DNA of 64,000 bases from Ensifer sp. IC3342 (lineage in GTDB: Bacteria > Pseudomonadota > Alphaproteobacteria > Rhizobiales > Rhizobiaceae), in contig NZ_JADYVE010000001.1 in assembly GCF_020193655.1 (NCBI RefSeq), forward strand, positions 992,001 through 1,056,000, given 5' to 3'. Every line of letters begins with the position of its first letter. Within the stretch, counting starts at the first letter, position 1. Position numbers and translations under genes: made by a program. Shown here piece after piece: positions 9,466-17,632 of the stretch. The notes beneath the pieces are model-generated. The model was not told the DNA's origin. It was given only the letters and a program-made list of their open reading frames with translations, and ran no database searches.

Positions 9466-9606
9466 GGGGAAGGTTTCGGCGATGATCTTTGCGTAAGGAA
9501 GAACGGTCGAGGAGCCAGCGACCTGGACCTGATCGCGAGCCGCTGCGGCGCCCGCGAATGCGGCCGAGGCGACCAGCGCCGCTACAGTGAGTTTAAGAGC
9601 TTTCAT
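9466..9606 (-). pseudogene. pstS: pstS remnant (phosphate-binding protein, N-terminal 47 codons)
   Basis: The PstS signal peptide (MKALKLTVAALVASAAFAGA) and first phosphate-site motif (AGSSTVLPYAK) are intact. Homology stops after AETFP, where the frame runs into an unrelated 29-residue tail ending at 9379. About 85 percent of a normal PstS and all of pstC are missing between this point and the pstA fragment. A weak Pho-box-like CTGTCAC-N4-TGGCCAT lies upstream at 9696-9713 on this strand. Confidence 0.85.
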
Positions 9607-9758
9607 GGATGTTCTCCCGGAATGGGCTTGTGTTGGTGCGCTTCAGTTCCAGCGCTCTCTTCGCCGTACGATCGGCTGCCCCTAGTTAGCTGCCGATGGC
9701 CACATTGTGACAGCCTATGTCATTGAAGAATCTTCGTAATTCCGAATTCCGCAATGTG

Positions 9759-11018
9759 TCAGAAGCGGACCGTGAAGATCGTACCCTTGCCGACCTCCGA
9801 ATGGACCAGGAGACGGGCGCGGTGGCGCGTAAGGATATGCTTGACGATGGCGAGCCCTAGACCGGTGCCCTTCTTGGAACGGCTCGCCTCGACGTTAACC
9901 CGATAGAAACGTTCGGTTATTCTCGGTACGTGCTCGGCCGGGATGCCCGGACCGTGGTCCTCGACCCTCACCTCGGCCTGTTCGCCCTCGCCGCCTGCGA
10001 GACGCACCTCGACCCTCTTGCCCTCCTGCCCGTATTTGCAGGCGTTCTCGATCAGGTTCTCGAAAACCTCGATCAATTCGTCGCGATCTCCCCGGACGAA
10101 GACCGGTGCATCGGGGACGTCGAGCGATATCGTCACGTCGAGTTCGGTCGCGAGCGGCAGCAGGCTGTCGCGCACGTGCCCGAGCAGCGGCGCCAGATCG
10201 ACCATGTCTTCCGGGGCAAGATGCGACTTCAATTCGAGCCTAGAGAGCGACAGGAGATCGTCGACGAGGCGGCTCATGCGGGTGACCTGTTCGTGCATGA
10301 TGCCAAAAAACCTCTCCTGCGCCTTCGGATCGTTGCGCGCCGGCCCCTGCAGCGTCTCGATGAAGCCGCGAAGAGAGGCGAGCGGCGTGCGCAGTTCGTG
10401 GCTGGCATTGGCGACGAAATCGGAGCGCATCCGGTCGATCCGGCGCGCCTGTGAGATGTCGCGATAAGTGAGCAGGAAGATACGCCGGCTCGAACCATCG
10501 GTTCCAATTTCGGCAGGCGCAACCCTGACGACATAGACGGCATCCGAAGGCAGTCTCTCGGTGTGTTCGATCTGATTGATCTTGCCGGTGGCGATTGTCT
10601 CGCGAACCATATCGAGGATGCCCGGGGAACGGACACGCGCGGAAAGATCGCTGTTCGGGGGAATCGTGCCGAAGGCCTTTTCAGCGGCAATGTTCTGAAA
10701 GAGCACTGTCTCGTCCGCGGCGACGACGAGCACGGGCATATCGAGCGCGTTCAATGCCGGAATCAGCGGATCCCCTCCCTTTTCGGCGGCAACGACGCTG
10801 ACCGGTGGCGGCTGCTCGGATGGCACGCTGCGATTGAGCAGCGCTGCGGCAAGAACGATCCAGAACGGCAGCACGGCGAGGATATGAATGCCAGCGAGCG
10901 TGGCAAGAACGGCGATGAGGACCGAAAGGCCGAGAACCCACCGTTCCGCCTTCAGCCTCGGCAGCAGCGTTCGCCAGAACACCTTTGCGTCGTCCAACAC
11001 AACATCCTCATGACTCAA
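9759..11018 (-). CDS. phoR: Phosphate-regulon sensor histidine kinase PhoR
   Basis: The 419-residue inner-membrane kinase has N-terminal hydrophobic segments (about 30-65), a PAS domain (about 95-185), H-box ASHELRTPLASLRGF, N-box ENLIENACKYG and G-boxes DHGPGIP and GTGLGLAIV. All catalytic boxes are intact. PhoR phosphorylates PhoB under phosphate limitation, but no phoB occurs in its usual place beyond phoU. It sits upstream of the broken pstS on the same strand. Confidence 0.93.
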   Translation of the reverse strand: MSHEDVVLDDAKVFWRTLLPRLKAERWVLGLSVLIAVLATLAGIHILAVLPFWIVLAAALLNRSVPSEQPPPVSVVAAEKGGDPLIPALNALDMPVLVVAADETVLFQNIAAEKAFGTIPPNSDLSARVRSPGILDMVRETIATGKINQIEHTERLPSDAVYVVRVAPAEIGTDGSSRRIFLLTYRDISQARRIDRMRSDFVANASHELRTPLASLRGFIETLQGPARNDPKAQERFFGIMHEQVTRMSRLVDDLLSLSRLELKSHLAPEDMVDLAPLLGHVRDSLLPLATELDVTISLDVPDAPVFVRGDRDELIEVFENLIENACKYGQEGKRVEVRLAGGEGEQAEVRVEDHGPGIPAEHVPRITERFYRVNVEASRSKKGTGLGLAIVKHILTRHRARLLVHSEVGKGTIFTVRF

Positions 11019-11158
11019 TTGCAGTTCTCCCTGATCACGATGCCGCGAAAGCAGAGAGATAGCGCTGCTTCATGACATGATTTTCACGACATGCTTGAAT
11101 CCGCAATGCAATTGTGGCCTCTTTCGAGGAAATCGAGCATCAGCGGGAGGCAAAGCAA

Positions 11159-12061
11159 ATGGCAGCAGAAACAGCGGCAGCCGAGGCCAAACCGCAGAGC
11201 CGGGCAGTCGAATTGCGGATCGGCGGCAAGTCCCGCGTCTTCGATATAGATTACCCGCAATTGCCGAATTGGATCGATGACGAGGCCTTCTCGTCCGATG
11301 ATTATCCCTACAAGAAGAAGCTCGAAGAGGACGAGTACGAAGAAACGCTGACGAAACTGCAGATCGAACTCGTGAAGGTCCAATTCTGGATGCAGGCGAC
11401 CGGCAAGCGGGTGATGGCGCTTTTCGAGGGACGCGACGCGGCCGGCAAGGGCGGCGCCATCCACGCGACAATGGCCTATATGAACCCTCGTTCCGCCCGC
11501 ATCGTCGCGCTCACCAAACCGACCGAGACCGAGCGCGGCCAATGGTATTTCCAGCGCTACGTGGCAACCTTTCCAACGGCGGGGGAATTCGTGCTCTTCG
11601 ATCGCTCCTGGTACAACCGCGCGGGTGTGGAACCGGTCATGGGTTTCTGCACACCCGAGCAGTACGAGCATTTCCTCAAGCAGGCTCCCCGCTTCGAGAA
11701 AATGATCGTCCACGAGGGCATTCAGCTCTTCAAATTCTGGCTGAATATCGGCCGGGAGATGCAATTGAAGCGATTCCATGATCGCCGGCATGATCCCTTG
11801 AAGATCTGGAAGCTGTCGCCGATGGACATCGCGGCGCTGAACAAGTGGGACGACTACACCGAGAAGCGTGATCGGATGCTGAAGGAGACGCACACCGACC
11901 ATGCCCCTTGGACCGTTATCCGTGGCAACGACAAGCGCCGTGCCCGGATCAATCTGATCCGCCATATGCTCAAGAATCTGGATTATGACGGCAAGGACGA
12001 GGCGGCCATTGGCGAGGTCGATGACAAGATCGTTGGCTCTGGACCGGGCTTTCTGAAATGA
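11159..12061 (+). CDS. ppk2: Polyphosphate kinase 2
   Basis: The PPK2 family uses polyphosphate to phosphorylate nucleoside diphosphates. The 300-residue protein has Walker A-like GRDAAGKGG, the Walker-B-like [17 protein letters not shown] and the lid-region [17 protein letters not shown]. It is the length of the characterised S. meliloti enzyme. The frame opens earlier at 11114, but GGGAGG nine bases before ATG 11159 supports the start. It is divergent from phoR, a sensible place for a phosphate-storage enzyme. Confidence 0.92.
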   Translation: MAAETAAAEAKPQSRAVELRIGGKSRVFDIDYPQLPNWIDDEAFSSDDYPYKKKLEEDEYEETLTKLQIELVKVQFWMQATGKRVMALFEGRDAAGKGGAIHATMAYMNPRSARIVALTKPTETERGQWYFQRYVATFPTAGEFVLFDRSWYNRAGVEPVMGFCTPEQYEHFLKQAPRFEKMIVHEGIQLFKFWLNIGREMQLKRFHDRRHDPLKIWKLSPMDIAALNKWDDYTEKRDRMLKETHTDHAPWTVIRGNDKRRARINLIRHMLKNLDYDGKDEAAIGEVDDKIVGSGPGFLK

Positions 12062-12067
12062 TCTGAC

Positions 12068-12087
12068 GTGCGTTCAAATGAACGCAC
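12068..12087 (+). terminator. Hairpin after ppk2
   Basis: A perfect 9-bp stem, GTGCGTTCA/TGAACGCAC, with a two-base loop lies 7 bp past the ppk2 stop. No T tract follows, so it may stabilise the 3' end rather than terminate alone. Confidence 0.4.
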
Positions 12088-12144
12088 GAACACCGCCGCA
12101 CGACTTATCAGACGCAGATTCACGACACAGGGCCTCAGACGGCG

Positions 12145-13299
12145 CTATTGCCCCGGCAGCGCGCGAATCGCGAAGATGTCCAGACTGTTGCCTCCCCCGC
12201 TCACATCGCTGTTAAGCACGAGCCTGCCGGGACCGCTTGGAGCAATACTCCGATCGAACGAGATCTTGAACAGCATATCCAGCCGCTCGTCATGCACGGT
12301 GAACCGGTGGCGGCCACAGGCGCCGAGCGAAGAGAAGTCGCATTCCACGGAAAATTCAGCCGTCTTGCCGGGCGCGGCCTGGACGGTGAGCGCCACTGTC
12401 GATGATTTGCCCGAGAGTTGTGCCAGTATATCGGCGGGAATTTCGAAGACGAGATCCCCATCCCTGCCGGCGACGGCCGACGTCACGCGCACGCGCTCAC
12501 CGCCGTCGTCGTTCAAGGGCTCGACGGTCGCGCGTGCGCCCGGCTTGATCGCCGCAACATCCGCCGGCTTGAATACCTCGATCCACTCGCCCGAGAAGCC
12601 CTCCTGTGCGGCGAGGTTCTGAAGTCCTGCCGCGCCGTCGAAATCTTCCGATTCCACGGTGGCCGGCGGATTGGCGACGCTGGTGTCGGCCGGAGATTTC
12701 AGCAGGTCGTTCGTCTGGATCCACCACACCGTGGCGCCGGCAGCCGCCGCGAGCGTTGCCACGACCATGGCAAAGGAAAGCAGGCGCCCGCGGCGGCGCT
12801 TGCGCGGCCGCTTGTCTGCGGCGCCCACGTCGGGCGCAGCCGACGCGGCCTTGCCGTCCGCGGCCGCGGATGGCGGTGTGGCGACGATCCGGCCCGAAGC
12901 TAACGAGTCCTCGCGATCGGCCCGCAGCGCACCAAGGTCGCTCTCGCCCTGCCCGGCGCGTCCTTTTTCACCGGCAGCCGGCTCGCGACGGGCGGAAACG
13001 GCAAGATCCGCAGCCGCCGGATTGGGCGCCGCCCGCTCGCCTGCTCCGCCGAGGCTGACGGCCGGTGCCGCAGCGGAACGCGCCCGCAAGGCGGCCCGTT
13101 CTTCCGTTTCTATCGCGTGAATGACCGCCTCGAGCCGATGGCGTTGTTTCGCGACCACGTCTGGGTCTTCGATCTGCTGCTTTTTCAGTCCGTTTTCCAG
13201 CGCCTGACGGGCCGACTGATAGATGCGTGCACGGATTTCCGCGTTGCCTCTGTCCGAGCGTTCCAGTGCATTCCTGATCGCAGTTTCGAGTCCGCTCAC
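12145..13299 (-). CDS. Hypothetical single-pass membrane protein
   Basis: I do not recognise a named family. The 384 residues split into a helical, charged N-terminal part (1-75, likely coiled), a low-complexity Ala/Pro/Arg-rich linker (about 75-170), a basic patch KRPRKRRRGR before one transmembrane helix (about 173-194), and a roughly 190-residue C-terminal domain. By the positive-inside rule that domain is probably periplasmic. It contains beta-rich stretches with a CDFSSLGACGRHRF segment whose two cysteines could pair. The layout suggests an envelope sensor or anchor. It is convergent with ppk2. Confidence 0.75.
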   Translation of the reverse strand: MSGLETAIRNALERSDRGNAEIRARIYQSARQALENGLKKQQIEDPDVVAKQRHRLEAVIHAIETEERAALRARSAAAPAVSLGGAGERAAPNPAAADLAVSARREPAAGEKGRAGQGESDLGALRADREDSLASGRIVATPPSAAADGKAASAAPDVGAADKRPRKRRRGRLLSFAMVVATLAAAAGATVWWIQTNDLLKSPADTSVANPPATVESEDFDGAAGLQNLAAQEGFSGEWIEVFKPADVAAIKPGARATVEPLNDDGGERVRVTSAVAGRDGDLVFEIPADILAQLSGKSSTVALTVQAAPGKTAEFSVECDFSSLGACGRHRFTVHDERLDMLFKISFDRSIAPSGPGRLVLNSDVSGGGNSLDIFAIRALPGQ

Positions 13300-13326
13300 A
13301 TCAAGTCCTTCTGTGCGACGAAGACC

Positions 13327-13410
13327 ACTGCATGTTTCTGAAGAAACATGCAGTAATTCAAAGCACTACAGCGATCTTTGCGCGTCTGACAAGATGCGCG
13401 GTCGCTGTAG
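13327..13410. repeat. RIME-like mosaic palindromic repeat, copy 2
   Basis: The first stem is short here (ACTGCATGTTTCTG/AAGAAACATGCAGT, nearly perfect). It is followed by the second module CTACAGCGA...GCGCGTCTGACAAGATGCGC...TCGCTGTAG. The middle of the first module seen in other copies is deleted. Confidence 0.82.
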
Positions 13411-13630
13411 CGGCGCGCCGCGGTCGAGCGGGTGTTTCCATCCTTTCAGGAGAGAATAGTCCCCTTCCCGATCCACGCCGTTGGTTTTTATTAACGATTG
13501 GGTAACCGTTGCTTTCGGAATTCGCAAGTCCAGGCACAACACCACCGGGACTTCGACGAGGAAAACGAGGCGGGCCCGACGGGTGCGCGGAAAAGCGTCT
13601 CTTTGCAACTCCACCGGTTGCTGCTATTTG

Positions 13631-13656
13631 TTTTGACGTTTACGCAAACGTCAAAA
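13631..13656 (+). promoter_or_regulatory. Perfect dyad operator upstream of nitronate monooxygenase
   Basis: TTTTGACGTTT (13631-13641) and AAACGTCAAAA (13646-13656) form perfect 11-bp inverted arms around ACGC. The core TTGACGTTTACG recurs before the acyl-CoA ligase at 29.9 kb. It resembles operators reported for LiuR-type MerR regulators of branched-chain and fatty-acid catabolism. It ends 15 bp before the start codon, a repressor position. The rest of the 13411-13630 gap shows no gene. Confidence 0.7.
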
Positions 13657-13671
13657 CGTGGGAGTAACCTG

Positions 13672-14682
13672 ATGCCCTTGCCGCCAATCCTTTCCGGAAC
13701 AACGAGACTGCCGGTGGTCGGTGCGCCGCTCTTCATCGTGTCGCATCCCCGACTGACGATCGCGCAATGCAAGGCCGGCGTCATCGGCTCCTTTCCTGCC
13801 CTCAATGCACGCCCGCAATCGCAGCTCGATGAGTGGCTCGCGGAAATCACCGAAACGCTCGCCGACCACGATGACAAGCATCCCGACCGGCCCGCGGCGC
13901 CATTCGCGGTCAATCAGATCGTCCACAAGTCAAACGCCAGGCTCGAGCAGGACCTGATGCTGTGCGTTAAATACAAGGTGCCGATCGTCATATCGTCGCT
14001 CGGCGCGGTCCCGGAAGTGAATGCCGCCATCCATTCCTACGGCGGCATCGTGCTCCACGACGTTATCAACAATCGACACGCCAATTCCGCGATCCGCAAG
14101 GGCGCAGACGGCCTGATCGCGGTTGCCGCCGGGGCCGGCGGCCACGCTGGAACGCTCTCGCCTTTTGCGCTTGTCCAGGAGATCCGCGCGTGGTTCGACG
14201 GACCGCTGCTGCTTTCCGGCGCGATCGCCACCGGCGACGCCATCCTCGCAGCAGAGGCGATGGGCGCGGACCTGGCCTATATTGGTTCTCCCTTCATCGC
14301 CACCGAGGAGGCGCGCGCCAGCGATGCCTATAAGCAGATGATCGTCGACAGCAGCGCCGCCGACATCGTCTATTCCAACTATTTCACCGGCATTCACGGC
14401 AACTACCTCAAGCCTTCGATCAGCGCCGCCGGCATGGACCCGGACAGACTGCCGGAGGCGGACCCGTCGAAGATGGACTTCGGCACCGCCGCCGAAGGGG
14501 CAAAGGCCTGGAAGGACATCTGGGGCTGCGGCCAAGGCATCGGCGCCATCCGCGAAATAAGCACGGTGGCACAACTCATCGACCGGCTGGAACGGGAATA
14601 CGACGCGGCCCGAGCACGGCTGGCGCTCGGCGCCAATCGCCATGTTCATCCGCCCAAGGAATTTTCAAGTTCTCGAAACTGA
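13672..14682 (+). CDS. Nitronate monooxygenase (2-nitropropane dioxygenase family)
   Basis: This FMN-dependent TIM-barrel enzyme of 336 residues would oxidise alkyl nitronates. The phosphate-binding and catalytic region GAGGHAGTLSPFALV (about 155-170) and the GAIATGDAILAAEAMGAD segment are typical. ATG 13672 is preferred over upstream in-frame starts because GGGAG precedes it and the operator would otherwise be coding. The operator shared with the acyl-CoA ligase hints at a role in acyl or branched-chain catabolism rather than pure detoxification, but that is inference. Confidence 0.88.
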   Translation: MPLPPILSGTTRLPVVGAPLFIVSHPRLTIAQCKAGVIGSFPALNARPQSQLDEWLAEITETLADHDDKHPDRPAAPFAVNQIVHKSNARLEQDLMLCVKYKVPIVISSLGAVPEVNAAIHSYGGIVLHDVINNRHANSAIRKGADGLIAVAAGAGGHAGTLSPFALVQEIRAWFDGPLLLSGAIATGDAILAAEAMGADLAYIGSPFIATEEARASDAYKQMIVDSSAADIVYSNYFTGIHGNYLKPSISAAGMDPDRLPEADPSKMDFGTAAEGAKAWKDIWGCGQGIGAIREISTVAQLIDRLEREYDAARARLALGANRHVHPPKEFSSSRN

Positions 14683-14758
14683 TGGCTTGAAATCTTGCCG
14701 CTTTCCGTTTATCAGCGCCTCACACTTCGTTCCGCGGCTCTCCGCGGGACTAGCCAGG

Positions 14759-14834
14759 GCCGCTTTAGCTCAGTCGGTAGAGCACATCATTCGTAATGAT
14801 GGGGTCACGTGTTCGAGTCACGTAAGCGGCACCA
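14759..14834 (+). tRNA. tRNA-Thr (anticodon CGT)
   Basis: The acceptor GCCGCTT pairs with AAGCGGC, followed by A and an encoded CCA. The D-arm is GCTC/GAGC. The anticodon stem is CATCA/TGATG with loop TTCGTAA (anticodon CGT). The T-arm is ACGTG-TTCGAGT-CACGT. All four arms pair fully. Confidence 0.96.
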
Positions 14835-15008
14835 TTTCTTTTCAAGCACATGACAAGAAGCCGCATGAGCGGGTCGCTTCGGCAATGCTGCGCGTCTCCC
14901 TCTGTATCCTCGCGTTAGCCGGAACGTGCGCGGCCGCTTTCTTGAGGGACGTCCGGCTGGTCCAGGGCGGCAGGAGTTTCTTACCACCTTGGCGCCTGCA
15001 CCAGCACA

Positions 15009-15194
15009 TCAGGTCTTCGCGCTTGAATTCGGGTTGTGCTTGTCGCTTTGGCTGACGGATCCTTTCGAGGCCTTGGAGCCCCCGCCCCACTGTTGCGACT
15101 TGCGCGCCTCGGCGCCACCGACGTGACCAGGCTGATTTTTCTTGGCAGTACCGCTTTCTCCCTTGCTCTTTGCGCGATCCGATTTGTTTTCCAT
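15009..15194 (-). CDS. Small disordered hydrophilic protein
   Basis: The 61-residue protein starts MENKSDRAKSKGE and is rich in Ser, Lys, Gly and Gln, with no hydrophobic core. It looks like small stress-inducible proteins with Gly-Gly-Ala-Arg-Lys type repeats (VGGAEARKSQQWGGGSK), but I cannot name a family. This ATG is chosen over one 12 bp upstream because GGAG lies seven bases before it. An EcfG-like promoter lies about 150 bp upstream. Codon content is similar to the neighbours. Confidence 0.55.
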   Translation of the reverse strand: MENKSDRAKSKGESGTAKKNQPGHVGGAEARKSQQWGGGSKASKGSVSQSDKHNPNSSAKT

Positions 15195-15346
15195 TTCGCT
15201 CTCCATCTGTTTCGCTCAACGTGCAATGCGCCCGTTGCCGCGTTTGGACCAGCACATGCGCGAAGTGTTCATCCGCAGGTGATTACGCCGCCGGGAGCTC
15301 CCCGAACCGTGAATCCACTGCCGCCTATCGGCTGGATATCGATCCA

Positions 15347-15371
15347 AACAACCGGAGAAATGATCGGTTCC
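15347..15371 (-). promoter_or_regulatory. EcfG (RpoE2)-like promoter, near-consensus
   Basis: On the minus strand GGAAC is followed by 16 bp and TGTT (consensus GGAAC-N16/17-CGTT). It faces the 61-residue small protein gene. It has one mismatch in the -10 element. Confidence 0.4.
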
Positions 15372-15783
15372 AAGCTCGCTACGAGGCTCTGGGTCAGCGC
15401 CGGCTTCGCGGAGGAAATCGAGCGGCCGTCCCAACGCGCAACTCGCCTGCGGTTCGACCACCGGCGCCAAGCCTGGAGCATCGGCGCGTGCCACTAATTC
15501 GACAGTAACCGAGCATGATCGTTGCTGGCAAAAGCTCGAGGAAAATTCAATGTCGTTGCTCGACGTACTCGCCGACCGAAAATCGCTGAGGAACGCCGCG
15601 GTTGTCATTCTGACTCGCAGTGAAGGCAGCAGTCCCTTGCGCAACGGAATCCTGCTCACCAACGAACTTGTCGATGATGTCTTTGACGGGGACCGCGACC
15701 CAGCGGCGGAAGCGGTCATTGGAACCCTGGCTGGTGACCGTCGAGCGCGCTCGCGTCGCCAAATCCTCAAGGGCGATATTCGG

Positions 15784-15808
15784 GGAACAACATCCGTTCG
15801 GGCTCGTT
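15784..15808 (+). promoter_or_regulatory. EcfG (RpoE2)-type general stress promoter
   Basis: GGAAC (15784-15788), a 16-bp spacer and CGTT (15805-15808) match the alphaproteobacterial EcfG consensus exactly. It lies 83 bp upstream of two small hydrophilic-protein genes. About one chance match is expected in 64 kb, so position is the main support. From 15372 to 15783 I see no recognisable gene, only overlapping open frames of low coding character. Confidence 0.6.
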
Positions 15809-15890
15809 GGGACCGTAGGCCCGCGCGGCGTCGGCCTTGTAACGACAAATCGAAGCAACGACAGATCGAAACAGAGTTCAGGAGATCGTC

Positions 15891-16070
15891 ATGAGCAGCC
15901 GCCCACCCCCAATACCTCCGGAAAATCGAAGCGAGAAGGGAACCGGAGAAACCGCGACGGCATCGGTCGAATCCAAGAAGCCGGAGACACGCCCAGATAC
16001 AGAGAAGAAGGGGCAGCAAGGCAATACCAAGGTCAATACGACCCATCAGGGCTATCAACAGGATCGATGA
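15891..16070 (+). CDS. Small hydrophilic rhizobial protein (59 aa)
   Basis: The sequence begins MSSRPPPIPPENRSEKG and ends NTTHQGYQQDR. It is Pro/Glu/Lys/Gln-rich and predicted fully disordered. The Pro-rich start with PPENRS and the QGNTKVNTTHQG tail recall short conserved hypothetical proteins in Rhizobiales. AGGAG lies seven bases before the ATG. A second small gene follows after 8 bp, so they form a bicistron behind the EcfG-like promoter. Function is unknown; stress induction is inferred from the promoter only. Confidence 0.72.
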   Translation: MSSRPPPIPPENRSEKGTGETATASVESKKPETRPDTEKKGQQGNTKVNTTHQGYQQDR

Positions 16071-16078
16071 GAGGCACT

Positions 16079-16279
16079 ATGTCCACGTCCAAGAAGACAC
16101 CAGCAAGCATTCGTCGGGGCGGCCCCGGTGCATCGCACGAAAATGCCAAGGCCCCTTTGGACATTCCGAAGCCACCTGCGGAACCTGACAATCGTACCCG
16201 CAGCAAAATTTCCGGCGGCGGAGGCGAGCACGATCGCCATCATAGCCACGATCCGGGACGGAAGGGCGGTCAACGGTAG
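16079..16279 (+). CDS. Small hydrophilic protein (66 aa), second gene of bicistron
   Basis: This disordered, basic protein starts MSTSKKTPASIRRGGPG and has an IPKPPAEPDNRTRSK middle and a His/Gly-rich end (GGGGEHDRHHSHDPGRKGG) that could bind metal. It begins 8 bp after the preceding small gene. A GAGAGG purine run lies just upstream. I know no family for it. Confidence 0.62.
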   Translation: MSTSKKTPASIRRGGPGASHENAKAPLDIPKPPAEPDNRTRSKISGGGGEHDRHHSHDPGRKGGQR

Positions 16280-16564
16280 CGCAGCGGCGCAGGAGCAGAT
16301 CGCGGGCGGGACAATCCAAACCGCTTGGCAAGGTCCTTTGCCACTGCAACGAGGCGCCTTCTTATCAGCCCCAACGAAGAAACTGATTGAAAACGGACAT
16401 TGAAAACGGACTGAGACTCCGGCGTTCGTTTCAGCAATGCATCGGGACATCGTTGCCACCGCGAAAATAGCGGTTTTCCACACCGCCTCCGGCGAGAAGC
16501 GGAATCGGCATGATGGGTTGATGTTTTCGGCGTGGCTGCACTCAGCGACGTATCGTGGGAATTC

Positions 16565-16591
16565 CGCGCAGCCAACCCTGCGCGTTTTTTT
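16565..16591 (+). terminator. Orphan plus-strand intrinsic terminator
   Basis: CGCGCAG (16565-16571) pairs with CTGCGCG (16578-16584), followed by seven Ts. The nearest plus-strand stop is 290 bp upstream and the next gene is on the other strand. A short plus-strand transcript, perhaps a small RNA from 16280-16590, is therefore possible. No protein-coding gene is seen in that gap. Confidence 0.7.
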
Positions 16592-16595
16592 ATAT

Positions 16596-17399
16596 TCAAT
16601 TATATGGAAGCGTCCCGAGCGACGAGTAGCGCTCGTTCAGGCGATTGAGGGTTTCCAGGTCGGCCTCGCTGATATCGAAATCAAACACATCGATGTTCTC
16701 TTCCAAATGTTGCCGCTGGTTTGCCTTGGGAACGGGGACCGTGCCGCGCTCAAGGCTCCATCGGATCAGCACTTGCGCCGGCGATTTGCCGTATTTCGCG
16801 GCAATCTCTGCAAGCGTCGCATCACCGAGCCGTTTCGTGCGTGTCAGGGGGCTATAGGCCTGGATGACGATCTGCTTTTCCGTCGCATAGCGCAGCATAT
16901 CGTCGCTGTGCCCGAACGGGCTCCACTCGATCTGATTGACGGTCGGGACTTCGCCGGTTGCATCTATCAACCTGTCCATGAGCTCGACCGAGTAATTGCT
17001 GACGCCGATGTCCTTCGTAAGGCCGTCCTCTTTCGCGCGGATCAGACTCCGCCAAAGATCCTCTCCCGCACTCGTTTGCGGCGGACGGTGTATCAGCATG
17101 AGATCGGCATAACGGAGCTGCAATTCGTCGAGATTTTTCCGCGTCGCTTGATACGCGTCCCCCACCTCCTCCACTTTCGTGACCAGGTAGAAGTCTGGGC
17201 GCTCGACGCCGCTCCTGCTGATCCCTTCTGCGATACCCGGCTGGGTCCCGTAATCTCCGGAGGTGTCGATCATTCGATAGCCGAGCTTCAGGGCAGTTGC
17301 GATCGTGTCGGCCGTATCGATCGTCAACTGCCATGTCCCTACGCCCATGATTGGCATCCTGTTGCCGGTGTGCAGCTTTAGCTCAGTCCTCGGATCCAT
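16596..17399 (-). CDS. Aldo/keto reductase (2,5-diketogluconate reductase-like)
   Basis: This NADPH-dependent TIM-barrel oxidoreductase has 267 residues. The catalytic tetrad is visible: Asp and Tyr in DTSGDYG, Lys in VTKVEE and His in LIHRPP. The C-terminal VPKANQRQHLEENIDVFDF segment binds NADP. ATG 17399 is used because AAAGGTG lies seven bases upstream. An EcfG-like element 34 bp upstream suggests stress induction. Substrate is unknown. Confidence 0.87.
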   Translation of the reverse strand: MDPRTELKLHTGNRMPIMGVGTWQLTIDTADTIATALKLGYRMIDTSGDYGTQPGIAEGISRSGVERPDFYLVTKVEEVGDAYQATRKNLDELQLRYADLMLIHRPPQTSAGEDLWRSLIRAKEDGLTKDIGVSNYSVELMDRLIDATGEVPTVNQIEWSPFGHSDDMLRYATEKQIVIQAYSPLTRTKRLGDATLAEIAAKYGKSPAQVLIRWSLERGTVPVPKANQRQHLEENIDVFDFDISEADLETLNRLNERYSSLGTLPYN

Positions 17400-17432
17400 G
17401 ACTTGCACCTTTGCGCTCTGCTCTCACCACCA

Positions 17433-17457
17433 AACATCCGCTCGGGAAAAGTGTTCC
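17433..17457 (-). promoter_or_regulatory. EcfG (RpoE2)-like promoter, near-consensus
   Basis: On the minus strand GGAAC-N16-TGTT is the same variant as at 15.35 kb. It ends 34 bp before the aldo/keto reductase start, an ordinary promoter distance. Confidence 0.45.
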
Positions 17458-17632
17458 GGTCAATCGTCTGGCGAAGCGGGGAACAATCGGCGCCTGCCGG
17501 GATTGGAACGCATGACGATCGGCGGTTCGGGATCGGCGGGCAACTCCGGCCAGTAATGGGCCCGTAGCTGTTTCCGGTGGGAAATCGGATCGGGCGAAGC
17601 CGAAAGATCCCCGCGACTGAGAGGGCAAGCAG

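Noticed and set aside
9696..9713. Pho box upstream of pstS
   Set aside because: Only one half (CTGTCAC) is good and the second matches four of seven bases, so it is noted but not listed as a site.
14759..14834. tRNA-Thr as a proven integration site
   Set aside because: No integrase and no duplicate of the tRNA 3' end (only a GGCACCA match near 29.76 kb) were found, so it stays a hypothesis.
15547..15894. Overlapping frames on both strands, for example one starting MSLLDVLADRKSLRN
   Set aside because: They conflict with each other, cross the EcfG-like promoter, and have no recognisable domain or clear SD.
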